A stretch of 64,000 bases of DNA from Deltaproteobacteria bacterium (GTDB lineage Bacteria; Desulfobacterota_D; UBA1144; Nemesobacterales; JAJCZQ01). Location: the NCBI GenBank assembly GCA_029262335.1, contig JAJCZQ010000009.1, positions 1-64,000 on the forward strand, read 5' to 3'. The position numbers and the translations under genes were made by a program. The notes beneath the pieces are model-generated. The model saw nothing but the letters and a program-made list of their open reading frames with translations. It was not told the origin of the DNA and made no database searches. The stretch's first letter is position 1. Every line of letters starts with the position of its first letter. Shown here piece after piece: positions 43,235 to 52,845 of this stretch.

Positions 43235-44325
43235 GAAATATAGAAACAGTCTGTACAGATAAAAATTTACTTCCAATCCTGGACAAAGTCGGCAATGAAA
43301 AACGTCTTACATTTGAGGACGGACTTACTATTATGGCCACACCTGACCTTCATTCCGTAGGTATGATGGCCGATTATGTAAAGAGGAAAAAGAATGGAGA
43401 TAAAGTATATTTTGTTGTAAACAGACATGTTAACCCATCAAATATCTGTGCTATTTCCTGTAAGTTTTGCGCTTTTGGAACAACAAAAAAATCTGCTAAC
43501 GCTTACGAACTCTCTCATGAACAGATGCTTTCAATGATAAGTGATGAAATCAGGGAAGTACATATTGTAGGCGGTCTGCATCCTGACTGGGAATTTAAGG
43601 AATACCTTGATATTGTAAGAATGATTAAAAAGAATTACCCCCAAACACATGTAAAAGCATTTACTGCCGTTGAAATTGACTGGTTTACGGAAATTGCCAA
43701 AATGTCAATCGAAGACGTACTCCTGACTCTTCAGGATGCAGGAGTTGATGCACTTACAGGCGGAGGTGCGGAAATTCTTCACCCTGATGTAAGGAAAAAA
43801 ATATGTGCCCCGAAAACCATTGCTACACGATGGGAAGAGATTCACAGAATTGCCCACAGGCTGGGTATGCCAACTAATGCAACAATACTTTACGGACATG
43901 TTGAAGAGCCGTTTCATATAGTTGACCATATGGACAGGCTAAGAAATATTGAAGATGATTCGCCGGGATTTTTTGCTTTTATCCCCGTTCTTTTTCAACC
44001 GGAAAATACCGGGCTTAAAAATGTAAAACCATTTCCCGCTTCCTACGATATGAAGATACATGCTCTCGCAAGGCTTTATCTGGATAATTTTCCTCATATC
44101 AAGGCATACTGGATCACACTAGGAGAAAAAGCTGCCCAGGTTGCTCTTCATTACGGAGCAAGTGATGCAGACGGTACTATAATTAAAGAAAAAATTATTC
44201 ATGATGCAGGCGCACCTTCTGATATTGGCCACAGCAGGGATTTTATGGTCAACATGATTAAAAACTCGGGATACACACCGGTTGAAAGGGACGCCCTGTA
44301 TAACGAAGTACAGGTTTTCAACTAA
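43219..44325 (+). CDS. mqnE: Aminodeoxyfutalosine synthase
   Basis: 368 residues, radical SAM. CAISCKFC gives the cluster Cys (C77, C81, C84). HIVGGLHPDW, KAFTAVEIDWF, GGGAEI and PTNATILYGHVE fit MqnE, which joins 3-enolpyruvyl-benzoate and SAM to aminofutalosine, rather than MqnC. Start lies inside the last codons of ubiD (16-base overlap). This gene fixes the pathway as futalosine-type. MqnA, B, C and D are outside the window. Confidence 0.95.
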   Translation: MEQILRNIETVCTDKNLLPILDKVGNEKRLTFEDGLTIMATPDLHSVGMMADYVKRKKNGDKVYFVVNRHVNPSNICAISCKFCAFGTTKKSANAYELSHEQMLSMISDEIREVHIVGGLHPDWEFKEYLDIVRMIKKNYPQTHVKAFTAVEIDWFTEIAKMSIEDVLLTLQDAGVDALTGGGAEILHPDVRKKICAPKTIATRWEEIHRIAHRLGMPTNATILYGHVEEPFHIVDHMDRLRNIEDDSPGFFAFIPVLFQPENTGLKNVKPFPASYDMKIHALARLYLDNFPHIKAYWITLGEKAAQVALHYGASDADGTIIKEKIIHDAGAPSDIGHSRDFMVNMIKNSGYTPVERDALYNEVQVFN

Positions 44326-44374
44326 AATAGTTTCATTTATACAATATTTCTTGATATTAAAATAATTAAGAATA

Positions 44375-45220
44375 ATGGTGTTTAAATTTAAATCACTTAG
44401 CTACTATTTTTATTATTTCATTGAATTTGGACTAATAATTGACAGGAAGTGTTTTAATAGATTTTTTTACTATCTTACCACGGACATTTACCTTCTATAT
44501 AAAACAGGGAGCCTTATTGAGTTTAAAAAAATTAAAAAAGTCATAGATAATCCAATAATTATTGGTGGATGCGCACGTTCAGGTACTACTTTGCTTCTAT
44601 CAATTCTATCCAGTCATCCCAAGATTCACGCTATTCCTTATGAATCAAATATTTTTCGTACCCGTCAGTTCCCCAGCAGGCATATTAAGTTAATTAAGTT
44701 ATATAATTATGTTTTAAAAAATAATATTAGAGATATAGATGTGTCATTATGTGAAAAATCTCCCAGGAATATATTAAATATTGATGATATTCTAGAATAC
44801 TTTGGTGAGAATGTTAAGATAATTAATATTGTCAGAGATGGAAGAGATGTCGTTACTTCTATTCATCCCAAAGATCCCAATAAATTTTGGGTAACACCAG
44901 AAAGATGGGTTTGTTCTCTGGAAAGAGGGTTGTTGTATGAGAATCATTCCCGGGTATTAGCAATCCGTTATGAAGATCTCATAGATGACTTTAATACAGT
45001 CTTAATAAAAATATGTAATTTTATTAATTTGGAATACACTGACAGTATTAAGCAATATCATAAAAATGCGACACTTTCAAAGATTCATAATAAGAAAGTA
45101 GAAGCACCATATAAAGATTCTATAAACAGATGGAAAGAAAAAAAATATAAAGATATTATTGAAGAATTATTGTCAAATGAACGTGCAGTCGAACTTCTTG
45201 AATACTACAAATATCTTTGA
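44375..45220 (+). CDS. PAPS-dependent sulfotransferase
   Basis: 281 residues. The 5'-phosphosulfate loop GCARSGTTLL (65-74) and the 3'-phosphate motif NIVRDGRDVVTS (151-162) are clear; the C-terminal SINRWKEK block is typical. Transfers sulfuryl from PAPS to an unknown carbohydrate, lipid or peptide. The gene is markedly AT-rich compared with mqnE and the isocitrate dehydrogenase on either side, suggesting acquisition. TAATTA (44363-44368) is six bases before the ATG and no ribosome-binding site is seen. Confidence 0.9.
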   Translation: MVFKFKSLSYYFYYFIEFGLIIDRKCFNRFFYYLTTDIYLLYKTGSLIEFKKIKKVIDNPIIIGGCARSGTTLLLSILSSHPKIHAIPYESNIFRTRQFPSRHIKLIKLYNYVLKNNIRDIDVSLCEKSPRNILNIDDILEYFGENVKIINIVRDGRDVVTSIHPKDPNKFWVTPERWVCSLERGLLYENHSRVLAIRYEDLIDDFNTVLIKICNFINLEYTDSIKQYHKNATLSKIHNKKVEAPYKDSINRWKEKKYKDIIEELLSNERAVELLEYYKYL

Positions 45221-45242
45221 ATAAAATAAGGATTTAGAAAAA

Positions 45243-46277
45243 GTGAAAGCCAGAAAAATTGTAATAATACCGGGCGATGGAATAGGCCCTGAAATATGTG
45301 AAGCTACAAAAAACGTACTGAGAGCCGCAGGTGCTAATATCGACTGGATCGTGAGGCATGCAGGGGTTTCAGCACTTGAAAAATACGGTGAAGTCCTTCC
45401 ACAAAATACAATTGATGCAATCCTGAAACACAAAGTCGCAATAAAAGGACCCTGTACAACCCCGATAGGTGATGGTTTCTCATCAGTTAATGTCCAGCTT
45501 CGTAAAAGACTTGACCTTTATGCTGCAGTAAGGCCGGTAAGAAACCTTAAAGGTATATATACCAGATTCTCCAACGTGAATATTGTAATTATAAGGGAAA
45601 ACACCGAGGGGCTTTACAGCGGAGTTGAAAATGTTGTGACTCCCGGTGTCGTTATGAGTATGAAAGTTGCAACGGAAAGGTCCTGTGAGAGGATTGCCCG
45701 CTGGGCATTTGAATATGCAAAGAAAAGAAAAAGAAAAAAGATAACTGTCTTTCATAAGGCAAATATTATGAAACTGTCTGACGGGCTGTTTATCAGGAAA
45801 GCCAGGGAAGTCAGTAAAAAATATAAAAACATTGAATATCAGGAAATGATAATAGATGCGGGCTGTATGAAAATTGTCCAGGACCCGGCACAGTTTGATA
45901 TCCTACTGCTCGAAAACCTTTACGGTGATGTGCTAAGTGACCTGTGTGCAGGACTCGTAGGAGGGCTTGGAGTAGTCCCCGGTGCAAATATTGGAAATGA
46001 TTGTGCTGTGTTTGAAGCAGTACATGGTTCAGCACCGGATATTTCGGGCCTTAAGATTGCCAATCCTCTGGCGATTATTATGTCAGGTGTAATGATGCTG
46101 AATCATCTTGCCGATACAGAGGGCAGGGATGATATGAAAAAAGCCGCTGATAAGATCAAGCAGGCTTATGATATAGCACTATCTCTTGGAGAAACAACCC
46201 AGGACCTCGAAGGTAAACTCAATACCCCCGAATTTGCGAGGGTACTGGTCCAGCATATTCTTAAAATTAAAAACTGA
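45243..46277 (+). CDS. NAD-type isocitrate dehydrogenase
   Basis: 344 residues, beta-decarboxylating dehydrogenase family. IPGDGIGPEI, the substrate Ser in GDGFSSVNVQLRKRLDLYAAVRP, RENTEGLYSG (isocitrate rather than isopropylmalate), NLYGDVLSDL and EAVHGSAPDISG. Short length and no NADP motif favour NAD-dependent isocitrate dehydrogenase of the TCA cycle. GTG start after AAGGATT. Homoisocitrate dehydrogenase is an alternative but less likely without lysine genes. Confidence 0.9.
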   Translation: MKARKIVIIPGDGIGPEICEATKNVLRAAGANIDWIVRHAGVSALEKYGEVLPQNTIDAILKHKVAIKGPCTTPIGDGFSSVNVQLRKRLDLYAAVRPVRNLKGIYTRFSNVNIVIIRENTEGLYSGVENVVTPGVVMSMKVATERSCERIARWAFEYAKKRKRKKITVFHKANIMKLSDGLFIRKAREVSKKYKNIEYQEMIIDAGCMKIVQDPAQFDILLLENLYGDVLSDLCAGLVGGLGVVPGANIGNDCAVFEAVHGSAPDISGLKIANPLAIIMSGVMMLNHLADTEGRDDMKKAADKIKQAYDIALSLGETTQDLEGKLNTPEFARVLVQHILKIKN

Positions 46278-46286
46278 TTCTTAACG

Positions 46287-46640
46287 TTAAAGAAAGTTGT
46301 AAATTAAGTTGAAGATATATTTAAGGTTAGGTGTTGACTGCTGCAGTTCAAGTTTATCGGACATTGAGCTGATTTCCGGAAAGAGAAGGTCGTTGTAGAT
46401 TGAAGCTACCTTTGCAAACTCTCCTATTTCGATTAATGGCGGCTCGTATATTTTAAGTGCCCTTACATTTTTTTCAGCACCTGTAATTCTTACCCCTTCG
46501 CCTTCAACCCTGGCGGTAAACCATCTTTCAGTATCAGGATCGGGCAGTTCTACGCCATCTGCAACTTTTTCAAGAATGATTTTCCATTCTGCTTCCTTGG
46601 ATTCACTAAAATCCAGCTTTCTATCTCTCAATACTGACAT
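46287..46640 (-). CDS. Soluble protein of unknown function
   Basis: 117 residues, acidic, alpha/beta. DPDTERWFTARVEGEGVRITGAEKN suggests a small beta domain, followed by a helical C-terminus ending FNLIYNFL. AAGGAGC precedes the ATG. Not recognised. It converges on the isocitrate dehydrogenase and precedes uvrA on the same strand coordinates but is separately oriented downstream of it. Confidence 0.65.
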   Translation of the reverse strand: MSVLRDRKLDFSESKEAEWKIILEKVADGVELPDPDTERWFTARVEGEGVRITGAEKNVRALKIYEPPLIEIGEFAKVASIYNDLLFPEISSMSDKLELQQSTPNLKYIFNLIYNFL

Positions 46641-46702
46641 GTATATGCTCCTTAGAATATTTAATTCAATCCCATATTATACATAATAATAAGATGTTTG
46701 TT

Positions 46703-49447
46703 CTAATTTAAATGCTTTTTTAAATATTGAGCCGTGTGTGATATTTTTGATTTTACTATTTCCAGAGGTGTCCCCTCTGCAACAATCTTCCCACCGTTTT
46801 CACCACCATCAGGGCCAAGGTCTATTATATAATCTGCTGATTTAATTACATCCAGGTTGTGCTCAATCACTATTAAAGTGTTTCCTGAATCTACAAGCTT
46901 GTTTAGGACATAGAGGAGTTTGTTCACATCTTCGCTGTGCAGTCCAACCGTAGGTTCATCAAGTATATAGAGCATACCGGTTGATGTTTTTCGGGAAAGC
47001 TCCCTTGCGATCTTTATCCTCTGTGCCTCGCCGCCGGAAAGTGTTAGTGCCGACTGCCCGAGTCTCAGGTATCCAAGGCCGACGTCCTGAAGTATTTTGA
47101 GCATTCTTACGATTTTGGTATATTCGCAAAAGAATTCTACCGCGTTATTCACCGTCAGGTTTAGAATTTCGTCTATGTTTTTGCCGTTAAACCGGTAAGC
47201 AAGTATTTCTTTCTTAAACCTTTTACCGCTGCATTCTTCACAGGTGACTATAACGTCCGCAAGGAAGAGCATCTCTATTTTTTGCCTGCCTTCACCCTGG
47301 CAGCTTTCACAACGGCCGTTTTTTACATTAAAAGAAAAGTGGGAAGGTGTAAATCCTTTTAGCTTTGCCTGCATAGTTGATGAAATAACTTTTCTTATTT
47401 CATCATATACCTTTATATAGGTTACGGGGTTTGATCTTCCGGATCTTCCGATAGGCGACTGGTCAAGGAGAATTATGTCAGAAATAAGACTGTCTCCATT
47501 TATTTTGTCGACCTTTCCTGCTTTTTCTTTCTCACTTCTGAATTTCCTGATCAGATTTTTGTATATTACATCATTCACAAGTGAGCTTTTTCCTGATCCT
47601 GATACTCCAGTTACGCAGGTAAATTTCCCGATAGGTATAGAAACATCGATATTTTTGAGATTGTTTTCCTTTGCACCGATTACTTTTAAATATTTGCATT
47701 TACCATTTCTAAGGCCGTTGTTTTGGGCAATAAATTTTTCACCGGAAAGGTATTGCCTTGTATAAGAATCAGTATTTGACCTGATAAAGTTTTTTACCTT
47801 TCCCATATAAACAATTTCACCGCCATGTTCTCCGGCTTCAGGCCCAAGTTCAATTATATTATCAGCGGATTTTACCATATCATGGTCATGTTCGACCACC
47901 AGGATCGTGTTGTTACGGGATTTTAGCTCATTAATAATAGATATCAGCTGATCGATGTCTTTGGGGTGAAGGCCAATGGAAGGTTCATCAAGTACGTAAA
48001 GTGTTTCGGTAAGTTTGGAGCCGAGCTGGCAGGCAAGGTTTACCCTCTGGCTTTCTCCTCCGGAAAGTGTCCTGGAAAGCCTTGATAAAGTCAGGTAGCC
48101 AAGCCCAACCTTTATAAGGAATTCGGTCCTCGAAACTATTTCATTAATAATATCTTCAGTAAGGGACTTTTCATATTCGGATAGCTTCAGATTCTTAAAA
48201 TAATCATAAAAATTGTAAATAGAAAGTTCGGAAAGTTCGTGGATATTCTTATTGTTTATTCTTATAAAAAGCGTCTGCTCTTTTAGTCTGCTTCCATCAC
48301 ACGTTTCGCATTTTACAGCAGACCTGTATTTACTCAGGAAAACCCTTACATGCATTTTATAACTTTTTTTTTCAAGGCGTTTAAAAAAACCGTTTACTGC
48401 CTTGTAGTTGCTTTTGCCTTTAAAAACAAGCTTTTTATGCTTGTCAGTTAACTGACTGAATTTTTTTGTTGTATCAATACCGTTATCTTCTGCAAATTCT
48501 ATAAGACGTCTCATATGAATTTTATATGAGGGTTTTGTCAAAGGTTCAATCACCCCGTCTTTAAGACTGAGATCGGGATTTGGAATAACAAGCTCCGGAT
48601 CTATTTCAAGTTTATTGCCGAAGCCATTACACTCGGGACATGCGCCCTGCGGGCTGTTAAATGACAATGATGCAGGTGTTGGTTTTGCAAACTGAATACC
48701 GCAGTCTGTACACTCAAAACCATCTGTATAACTGTAAACGCTGCCTTCAATTACATTTACAATTAAGCTGTTTGACTCCTTAAAGGCAATTTCCAGAGCT
48801 TCAATTAACCTTGATCTTGATTCTTCATCAAGGGAGACTCTGTCTATAATTAAGCCGGCATTTGGCGGAAACTTATCAAGTCCCTCAAGTTCTATGTACT
48901 GATCATCCAAATATGCCCTGCTAAAACCTTTTGACAGGTAGTTTGCAGGACTGAACCCATCCTTTACGGTTACGGTGATTATACATCTTTGACCGGCTTC
49001 TTTTTTATATATTTCACCGGCAATTATGTCCGGACTATATTTTACTATTTCCTTCCCGCATCCGGGGCAGTAGATTTTTGCTATTTTTGAAAACAAAACT
49101 CTTAGATAGTCGTTTATTTCGGTTGAAGTCCCGACGGTGGACCTTGAATTTCTGATAGTGTTTTTACTTTCAATTGCAATTGCGGTTGGCAGCCCTTTAA
49201 TATCATCAACATCAGGACGGTCTACACGTTCGAGGAACTGCCTTGCGTATGTTGAGAGGCATTCTATATATCTCCTTAGTCCCTCGGAATAAACAGTGTC
49301 GAGTGCAAGGGAAGATTTGCCGGAACCGCTAAGTCCTGTAACTACGGTGTGCTCACCCCTTGGAATTTTTAAATCGATGTTTTTTAAATTGTTTTCCCTG
49401 GCACCGGAAATTTCAATATATTCTTTTGTTACTGATTTTGATTTCAT
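46703..49447 (-). CDS. uvrA: Excinuclease ABC subunit A
   Basis: 914 residues. Two ABC modules: Walker A GLSGSGKSSL and GVSGSGKSSL, signatures LSGGESQRVNLA and LSGGEAQRIKIA, and Walker B VLDEPSIGLHP and ILDEPTVGLH. Zinc fingers CPGCGKE, CTDCG..CPEC and CESCQGEG..CEEC are intact. Recognises DNA damage with UvrB. The start overlaps the HAD gene stop (ATGA). Confidence 0.97.
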   Translation of the reverse strand: MKSKSVTKEYIEISGARENNLKNIDLKIPRGEHTVVTGLSGSGKSSLALDTVYSEGLRRYIECLSTYARQFLERVDRPDVDDIKGLPTAIAIESKNTIRNSRSTVGTSTEINDYLRVLFSKIAKIYCPGCGKEIVKYSPDIIAGEIYKKEAGQRCIITVTVKDGFSPANYLSKGFSRAYLDDQYIELEGLDKFPPNAGLIIDRVSLDEESRSRLIEALEIAFKESNSLIVNVIEGSVYSYTDGFECTDCGIQFAKPTPASLSFNSPQGACPECNGFGNKLEIDPELVIPNPDLSLKDGVIEPLTKPSYKIHMRRLIEFAEDNGIDTTKKFSQLTDKHKKLVFKGKSNYKAVNGFFKRLEKKSYKMHVRVFLSKYRSAVKCETCDGSRLKEQTLFIRINNKNIHELSELSIYNFYDYFKNLKLSEYEKSLTEDIINEIVSRTEFLIKVGLGYLTLSRLSRTLSGGESQRVNLACQLGSKLTETLYVLDEPSIGLHPKDIDQLISIINELKSRNNTILVVEHDHDMVKSADNIIELGPEAGEHGGEIVYMGKVKNFIRSNTDSYTRQYLSGEKFIAQNNGLRNGKCKYLKVIGAKENNLKNIDVSIPIGKFTCVTGVSGSGKSSLVNDVIYKNLIRKFRSEKEKAGKVDKINGDSLISDIILLDQSPIGRSGRSNPVTYIKVYDEIRKVISSTMQAKLKGFTPSHFSFNVKNGRCESCQGEGRQKIEMLFLADVIVTCEECSGKRFKKEILAYRFNGKNIDEILNLTVNNAVEFFCEYTKIVRMLKILQDVGLGYLRLGQSALTLSGGEAQRIKIARELSRKTSTGMLYILDEPTVGLHSEDVNKLLYVLNKLVDSGNTLIVIEHNLDVIKSADYIIDLGPDGGENGGKIVAEGTPLEIVKSKISHTAQYLKKHLN

Positions 49448-50154
49448 GATAGTTGAAATAGTTTTGAAAGTTCAAAAAGGTCTTTTACTTCTGTTATATC
49501 AATACCTTCATAATTCACACCTTCTTTGTGGTTAATCCATATTACATCAATTCCGGCATTCGTAGCCCCCATTACATCTGCACCGTATAAATCACCAATA
49601 TGCAGTATATCTTTTGTATCAATTCCCAGCCTGCCGGATGCAAGTAAAAAAATATCTTTATCAGGCTTTATCTTCTTAACATTAGTAGAGTCAATAATTA
49701 GCTCAAGGTAGCCTGCAATCCCTACTTCTTCGCATTTTTCCGCGGTTTTACCATCATTGTTTGAGATTACCGATAGCCTGTACCCTGATGCACTAAGGTC
49801 TTTGAGGAGTTCTTTTGCCCCGGGCAGGAGTTGTCTGGTAAAAATAGATTTGGCTAATTTCTGTTTAATTTGGGTTCTTGCTTCTTTAATGTCTATTTTT
49901 ATTCCAAGTTCATAAAGCAAAATTGAGAATAATTTATTTTGATAAATTGAAGAAGAAATATTTTGTTCCTGAATATACTCTTTGTAAATTGTATAATCTG
50001 CACATTGAAATGCACTGAAATACTGTTTCTCGGTAATATTAATACCCATTTCAATAAGAGCTAATCTTATCCTGTCCGGATATGAAGGGACAGTTGAAGC
50101 AAGGGTATCTCCAAAATCAAAAAAGACAGCTTTTTTACTTTTAATATCGATCAT
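49444..50154 (-). CDS. HAD-family hydrolase
   Basis: 236 residues with a Rossmannoid HAD core and an alpha cap. Motif I is FFDFGDTL: the nucleophile D13 is present, but the usual acid/base Asp two residues later is Gly15 (Asp follows at 16). Motif II ISNNDGK, motif III Lys in KPDKDIF, motif IV HIGDLYGADVMGA. Probably a phosphatase or dehalogenase-like enzyme, perhaps altered by the change. First gene before uvrA, overlapping it by four bases. Confidence 0.88.
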   Translation of the reverse strand: MIDIKSKKAVFFDFGDTLASTVPSYPDRIRLALIEMGINITEKQYFSAFQCADYTIYKEYIQEQNISSSIYQNKLFSILLYELGIKIDIKEARTQIKQKLAKSIFTRQLLPGAKELLKDLSASGYRLSVISNNDGKTAEKCEEVGIAGYLELIIDSTNVKKIKPDKDIFLLASGRLGIDTKDILHIGDLYGADVMGATNAGIDVIWINHKEGVNYEGIDITEVKDLFELSKLFQLS

Positions 50155-50274
50155 TGCAGTATGAAAATATTAATGATTGTAAAGAATAGTCAAAATGTTT
50201 GTTAGGTGAAGCGTGTTTCTTGCTAACAGGGATAATTTAAGATACCATTTCCTTCACATTTCGGAGGTAAAAAT

Positions 50275-51522
50275 ATGTCTGAATTAGTAAAAACTGATCC
50301 TGAAATAGCCAGGATAATCAAATCTGAAATCGAAAGGCAGGAATGGAAGCTGGAGCTTATTGCATCGGAGAACTATGTGAGTGATGCAGTAATGGAGGCT
50401 ATGGGTTCCCCGCTTACAAATAAGTATGCAGAAGGGCTGCCTGGAAAAAGATATTACGGCGGCTGTGAATATGTGGATATTGCCGAGGACCTTGCAAGGG
50501 ACAGGGCAAAGAAACTGTTCGGGGCAGATGCAGTTAACGTGCAGCCTCATTCCGGAGCGCAGGCAAATATGGCCGTGTTTTTTGCAGCGGTAAAACCAGG
50601 AGACACCGTACTTGGCATGAACCTGGCACACGGAGGCCACCTGACACATGGTAGCAGTGTTAATTTCTCAGGCCGTTTATACAACATCATCCCTTACGGC
50701 GTTACAAAGGACACAAATTTAATTGATTATGATGAAGTAAGAAAACTAGCAGTTGAAAACAACCCCAAGCTTATCATTGTAGGCTGGAGTGCATACCCAA
50801 GAGATATTGATTTCAAAAAATTCAGGGATATTGCAGATGAATGCGGTGCACTATTAATGGCTGATATTGCACACCCCTCGGGACTTGTGGTAGCGGGACT
50901 TTATTCTGACCCAATCCCGCATTGTGATTTTGTAACTACAACAACCCATAAAACACTCCGCGGCCCAAGAGGCGGTATGGTAATGATGAAAGAAGAACAT
51001 GCAAAAGTAATTAACAGCAGGGTGTTTCCCGGAACCCAGGGCGGCCCGTTAATGCATGTAATCGCTGCAAAGGCAGTTGCCTTTCAGGAAGCCCTTCAGC
51101 CGGAGTTTGTTGAATACCAGAAGCAAATTGTAAAGAACGCTAAAAGAATGGGTGACAACTTAATGCAAAAAGGATTTAAACTCGTTTCCGGCGGCACTGA
51201 TAACCATTTGGTCCTGCTTGATTTAAGGGACACCGGCATTACAGGCCATCTTGCTGAAGAAGCACTTGATAAAGCGGGTATCACCGTAAATAAAAATGCA
51301 ATCCCCTTTGATCCGGAGCCTCCTGCAATTACAAGCGGTGTCAGGATCGGTACACCTGCAATTACAACCAGGGGTATGAAGGAAGAGGAGATGGATACAG
51401 TAGCCGGATGGATCTCTGAAGCTTTTGAAAACCATGACAATGATGCTGTCCTTGGCCGGATTAAAAATGAAGTGAAGGAACTTTGCAATAATTTTCCGAT
51501 GTATAAGCACAAATTAGTTTAA
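50275..51522 (+). CDS. glyA: Serine hydroxymethyltransferase
   Basis: 415 residues. PLP lysine K226 in [39 protein letters not shown] and the C-terminal [10 protein letters not shown] are invariant blocks. Makes glycine and methylene-THF from serine. Strong TCGGAGGT ribosome-binding site. No glycine riboswitch is visible upstream. Followed by nrdR, a frequent gene pair. Confidence 0.98.
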   Translation: MSELVKTDPEIARIIKSEIERQEWKLELIASENYVSDAVMEAMGSPLTNKYAEGLPGKRYYGGCEYVDIAEDLARDRAKKLFGADAVNVQPHSGAQANMAVFFAAVKPGDTVLGMNLAHGGHLTHGSSVNFSGRLYNIIPYGVTKDTNLIDYDEVRKLAVENNPKLIIVGWSAYPRDIDFKKFRDIADECGALLMADIAHPSGLVVAGLYSDPIPHCDFVTTTTHKTLRGPRGGMVMMKEEHAKVINSRVFPGTQGGPLMHVIAAKAVAFQEALQPEFVEYQKQIVKNAKRMGDNLMQKGFKLVSGGTDNHLVLLDLRDTGITGHLAEEALDKAGITVNKNAIPFDPEPPAITSGVRIGTPAITTRGMKEEEMDTVAGWISEAFENHDNDAVLGRIKNEVKELCNNFPMYKHKLV

Positions 51523-51591
51523 AATTTGTTAACAGGAAACCGGTATAATTATTATATTTCACAACTCTGATAATGGCGGTAACAAACAACA

Positions 51592-52053
51592 ATGAAATGT
51601 CCCTATTGCGGTTTTTTAGACAGTAAGGTTGTTGATTCAAGAAACGGTAAAGACGGTACTTCCATCAGAAGACGCCGTGAATGCCTTAAATGCAACCGCC
51701 GTTTTACCACATATGAAAGAATTGAGGAAATAAACCTTGTTATCGTTAAAAAGGACGGGCGTAGAGAAGGTTTCGACAGGTCCAAGATTATAGACGGCCT
51801 CGAAAAGGCCTGTGAGAAGAGGCCAATAAGTGTCGAAGTAATTGAGAATCTTGTCTCTGACCTTGAACGTGAACTCCAGGAAACAGGTGAAAGAGAGGTC
51901 GATAGTAAGGCCATTGGTGAAAAACTGATAACAAAACTCTACAACATTGATGAAGTTGCTTATGTAAGGTTTGCTTCGGTTTACAGATCATTTAAAGACG
52001 TAAACCAGTTTATGGATGAATTAAAGGAACTACTAAAAGAGAAAGACGAATAA
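51592..52053 (+). CDS. nrdR: Transcriptional repressor NrdR
   Basis: 153 residues. Zinc ribbon with C3, C6, C31, C34 and the RRRRECLKC region, then an ATP-cone (about 49-139) starting [17 protein letters not shown]. Senses dATP/ATP and represses ribonucleotide reductase genes through NrdR boxes; none are present here. TATAAT at 51544-51549 is a probable -10 for its own promoter. Confidence 0.98.
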   Translation: MKCPYCGFLDSKVVDSRNGKDGTSIRRRRECLKCNRRFTTYERIEEINLVIVKKDGRREGFDRSKIIDGLEKACEKRPISVEVIENLVSDLERELQETGEREVDSKAIGEKLITKLYNIDEVAYVRFASVYRSFKDVNQFMDELKELLKEKDE

Positions 52054-52069
52054 CCTCTTAGACTTAATA

Positions 52070-52831
52070 ATGCTTATAGACACACACGCTCACCTTGTCT
52101 CACTTGAAGACCCTGATGAAGCCGTTCAAAGGGCTTCTGAAAATGGGATAGGCAAAATTATCTCAATGGCTACGGGCCTTGATTCCTGTTATACAACCAT
52201 AGAGATTGCAAATAAATATGAGCAGGTATATGCCGCAGTAGGCATTCATCCCCACTCAGCATCCAGTTATACAACCGAAGTAATAAATAAAATAGAAAAC
52301 CTCACGAGTGAAGATAAAGTTGTGGCCGTTGGAGAGACCGGGCTTGATTACCATTATATGAATTCTCCAAAAGAGATTCAGATTGAGTCTTTTAGTGCCC
52401 ACGTGGATATGGCCACAAGGTTAAACCTGCCATTTGTAGTTCATGTAAGAGACGCAGATGATGATATGATCGATATTCTTACTTCGGCCAGGCTGAACAA
52501 AAACCCGGGTGTAATACACTGCTTTTCGGGCAACTGGGAAACAGCACAGAAATACCTCGATCTTGGGTTCTTTATTTCATTTTCCGGCATAGTGACTTTT
52601 AACAGGGCCGAAGAACTGCGCGATGCTGCAAGGAATGTACCTTTTGACAGGATATTAATTGAGACTGATTCACCATATCTTGCCCCCGTACCTCACAGGG
52701 GAAAACCAAACGAACCTGCAAATGTCAGGTACGTAGCCGAAATGATTGCAAAAGTAAGGGATATAGATATTCCAACTCTTGAAAATCAGCTTATCAAAAA
52801 TACCAAAACACTTTTTTCTAACATCAATTAG
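52070..52831 (+). CDS. tatD: TatD-family DNase
   Basis: 253 residues, TIM-barrel metal hydrolase. DTHAHL (first metal site), GIHPH, GETGLDYHY, HCFSGNWE and ETDSPYLAP motifs are complete. Acts as a 3'-exonuclease or in DNA/RNA turnover. No Shine-Dalgarno; TAGACT (52059-52064) lies a few bases upstream. Probably in one operon with nrdR. Confidence 0.96.
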   Translation: MLIDTHAHLVSLEDPDEAVQRASENGIGKIISMATGLDSCYTTIEIANKYEQVYAAVGIHPHSASSYTTEVINKIENLTSEDKVVAVGETGLDYHYMNSPKEIQIESFSAHVDMATRLNLPFVVHVRDADDDMIDILTSARLNKNPGVIHCFSGNWETAQKYLDLGFFISFSGIVTFNRAEELRDAARNVPFDRILIETDSPYLAPVPHRGKPNEPANVRYVAEMIAKVRDIDIPTLENQLIKNTKTLFSNIN

Positions 52832-52845
52832 CATATAATCATATT

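Noticed and set aside
50155..50274. Glycine riboswitch ahead of glyA
   Set aside because: No tandem aptamer pattern seen in these 120 bases, just a possible promoter and the ribosome-binding site.
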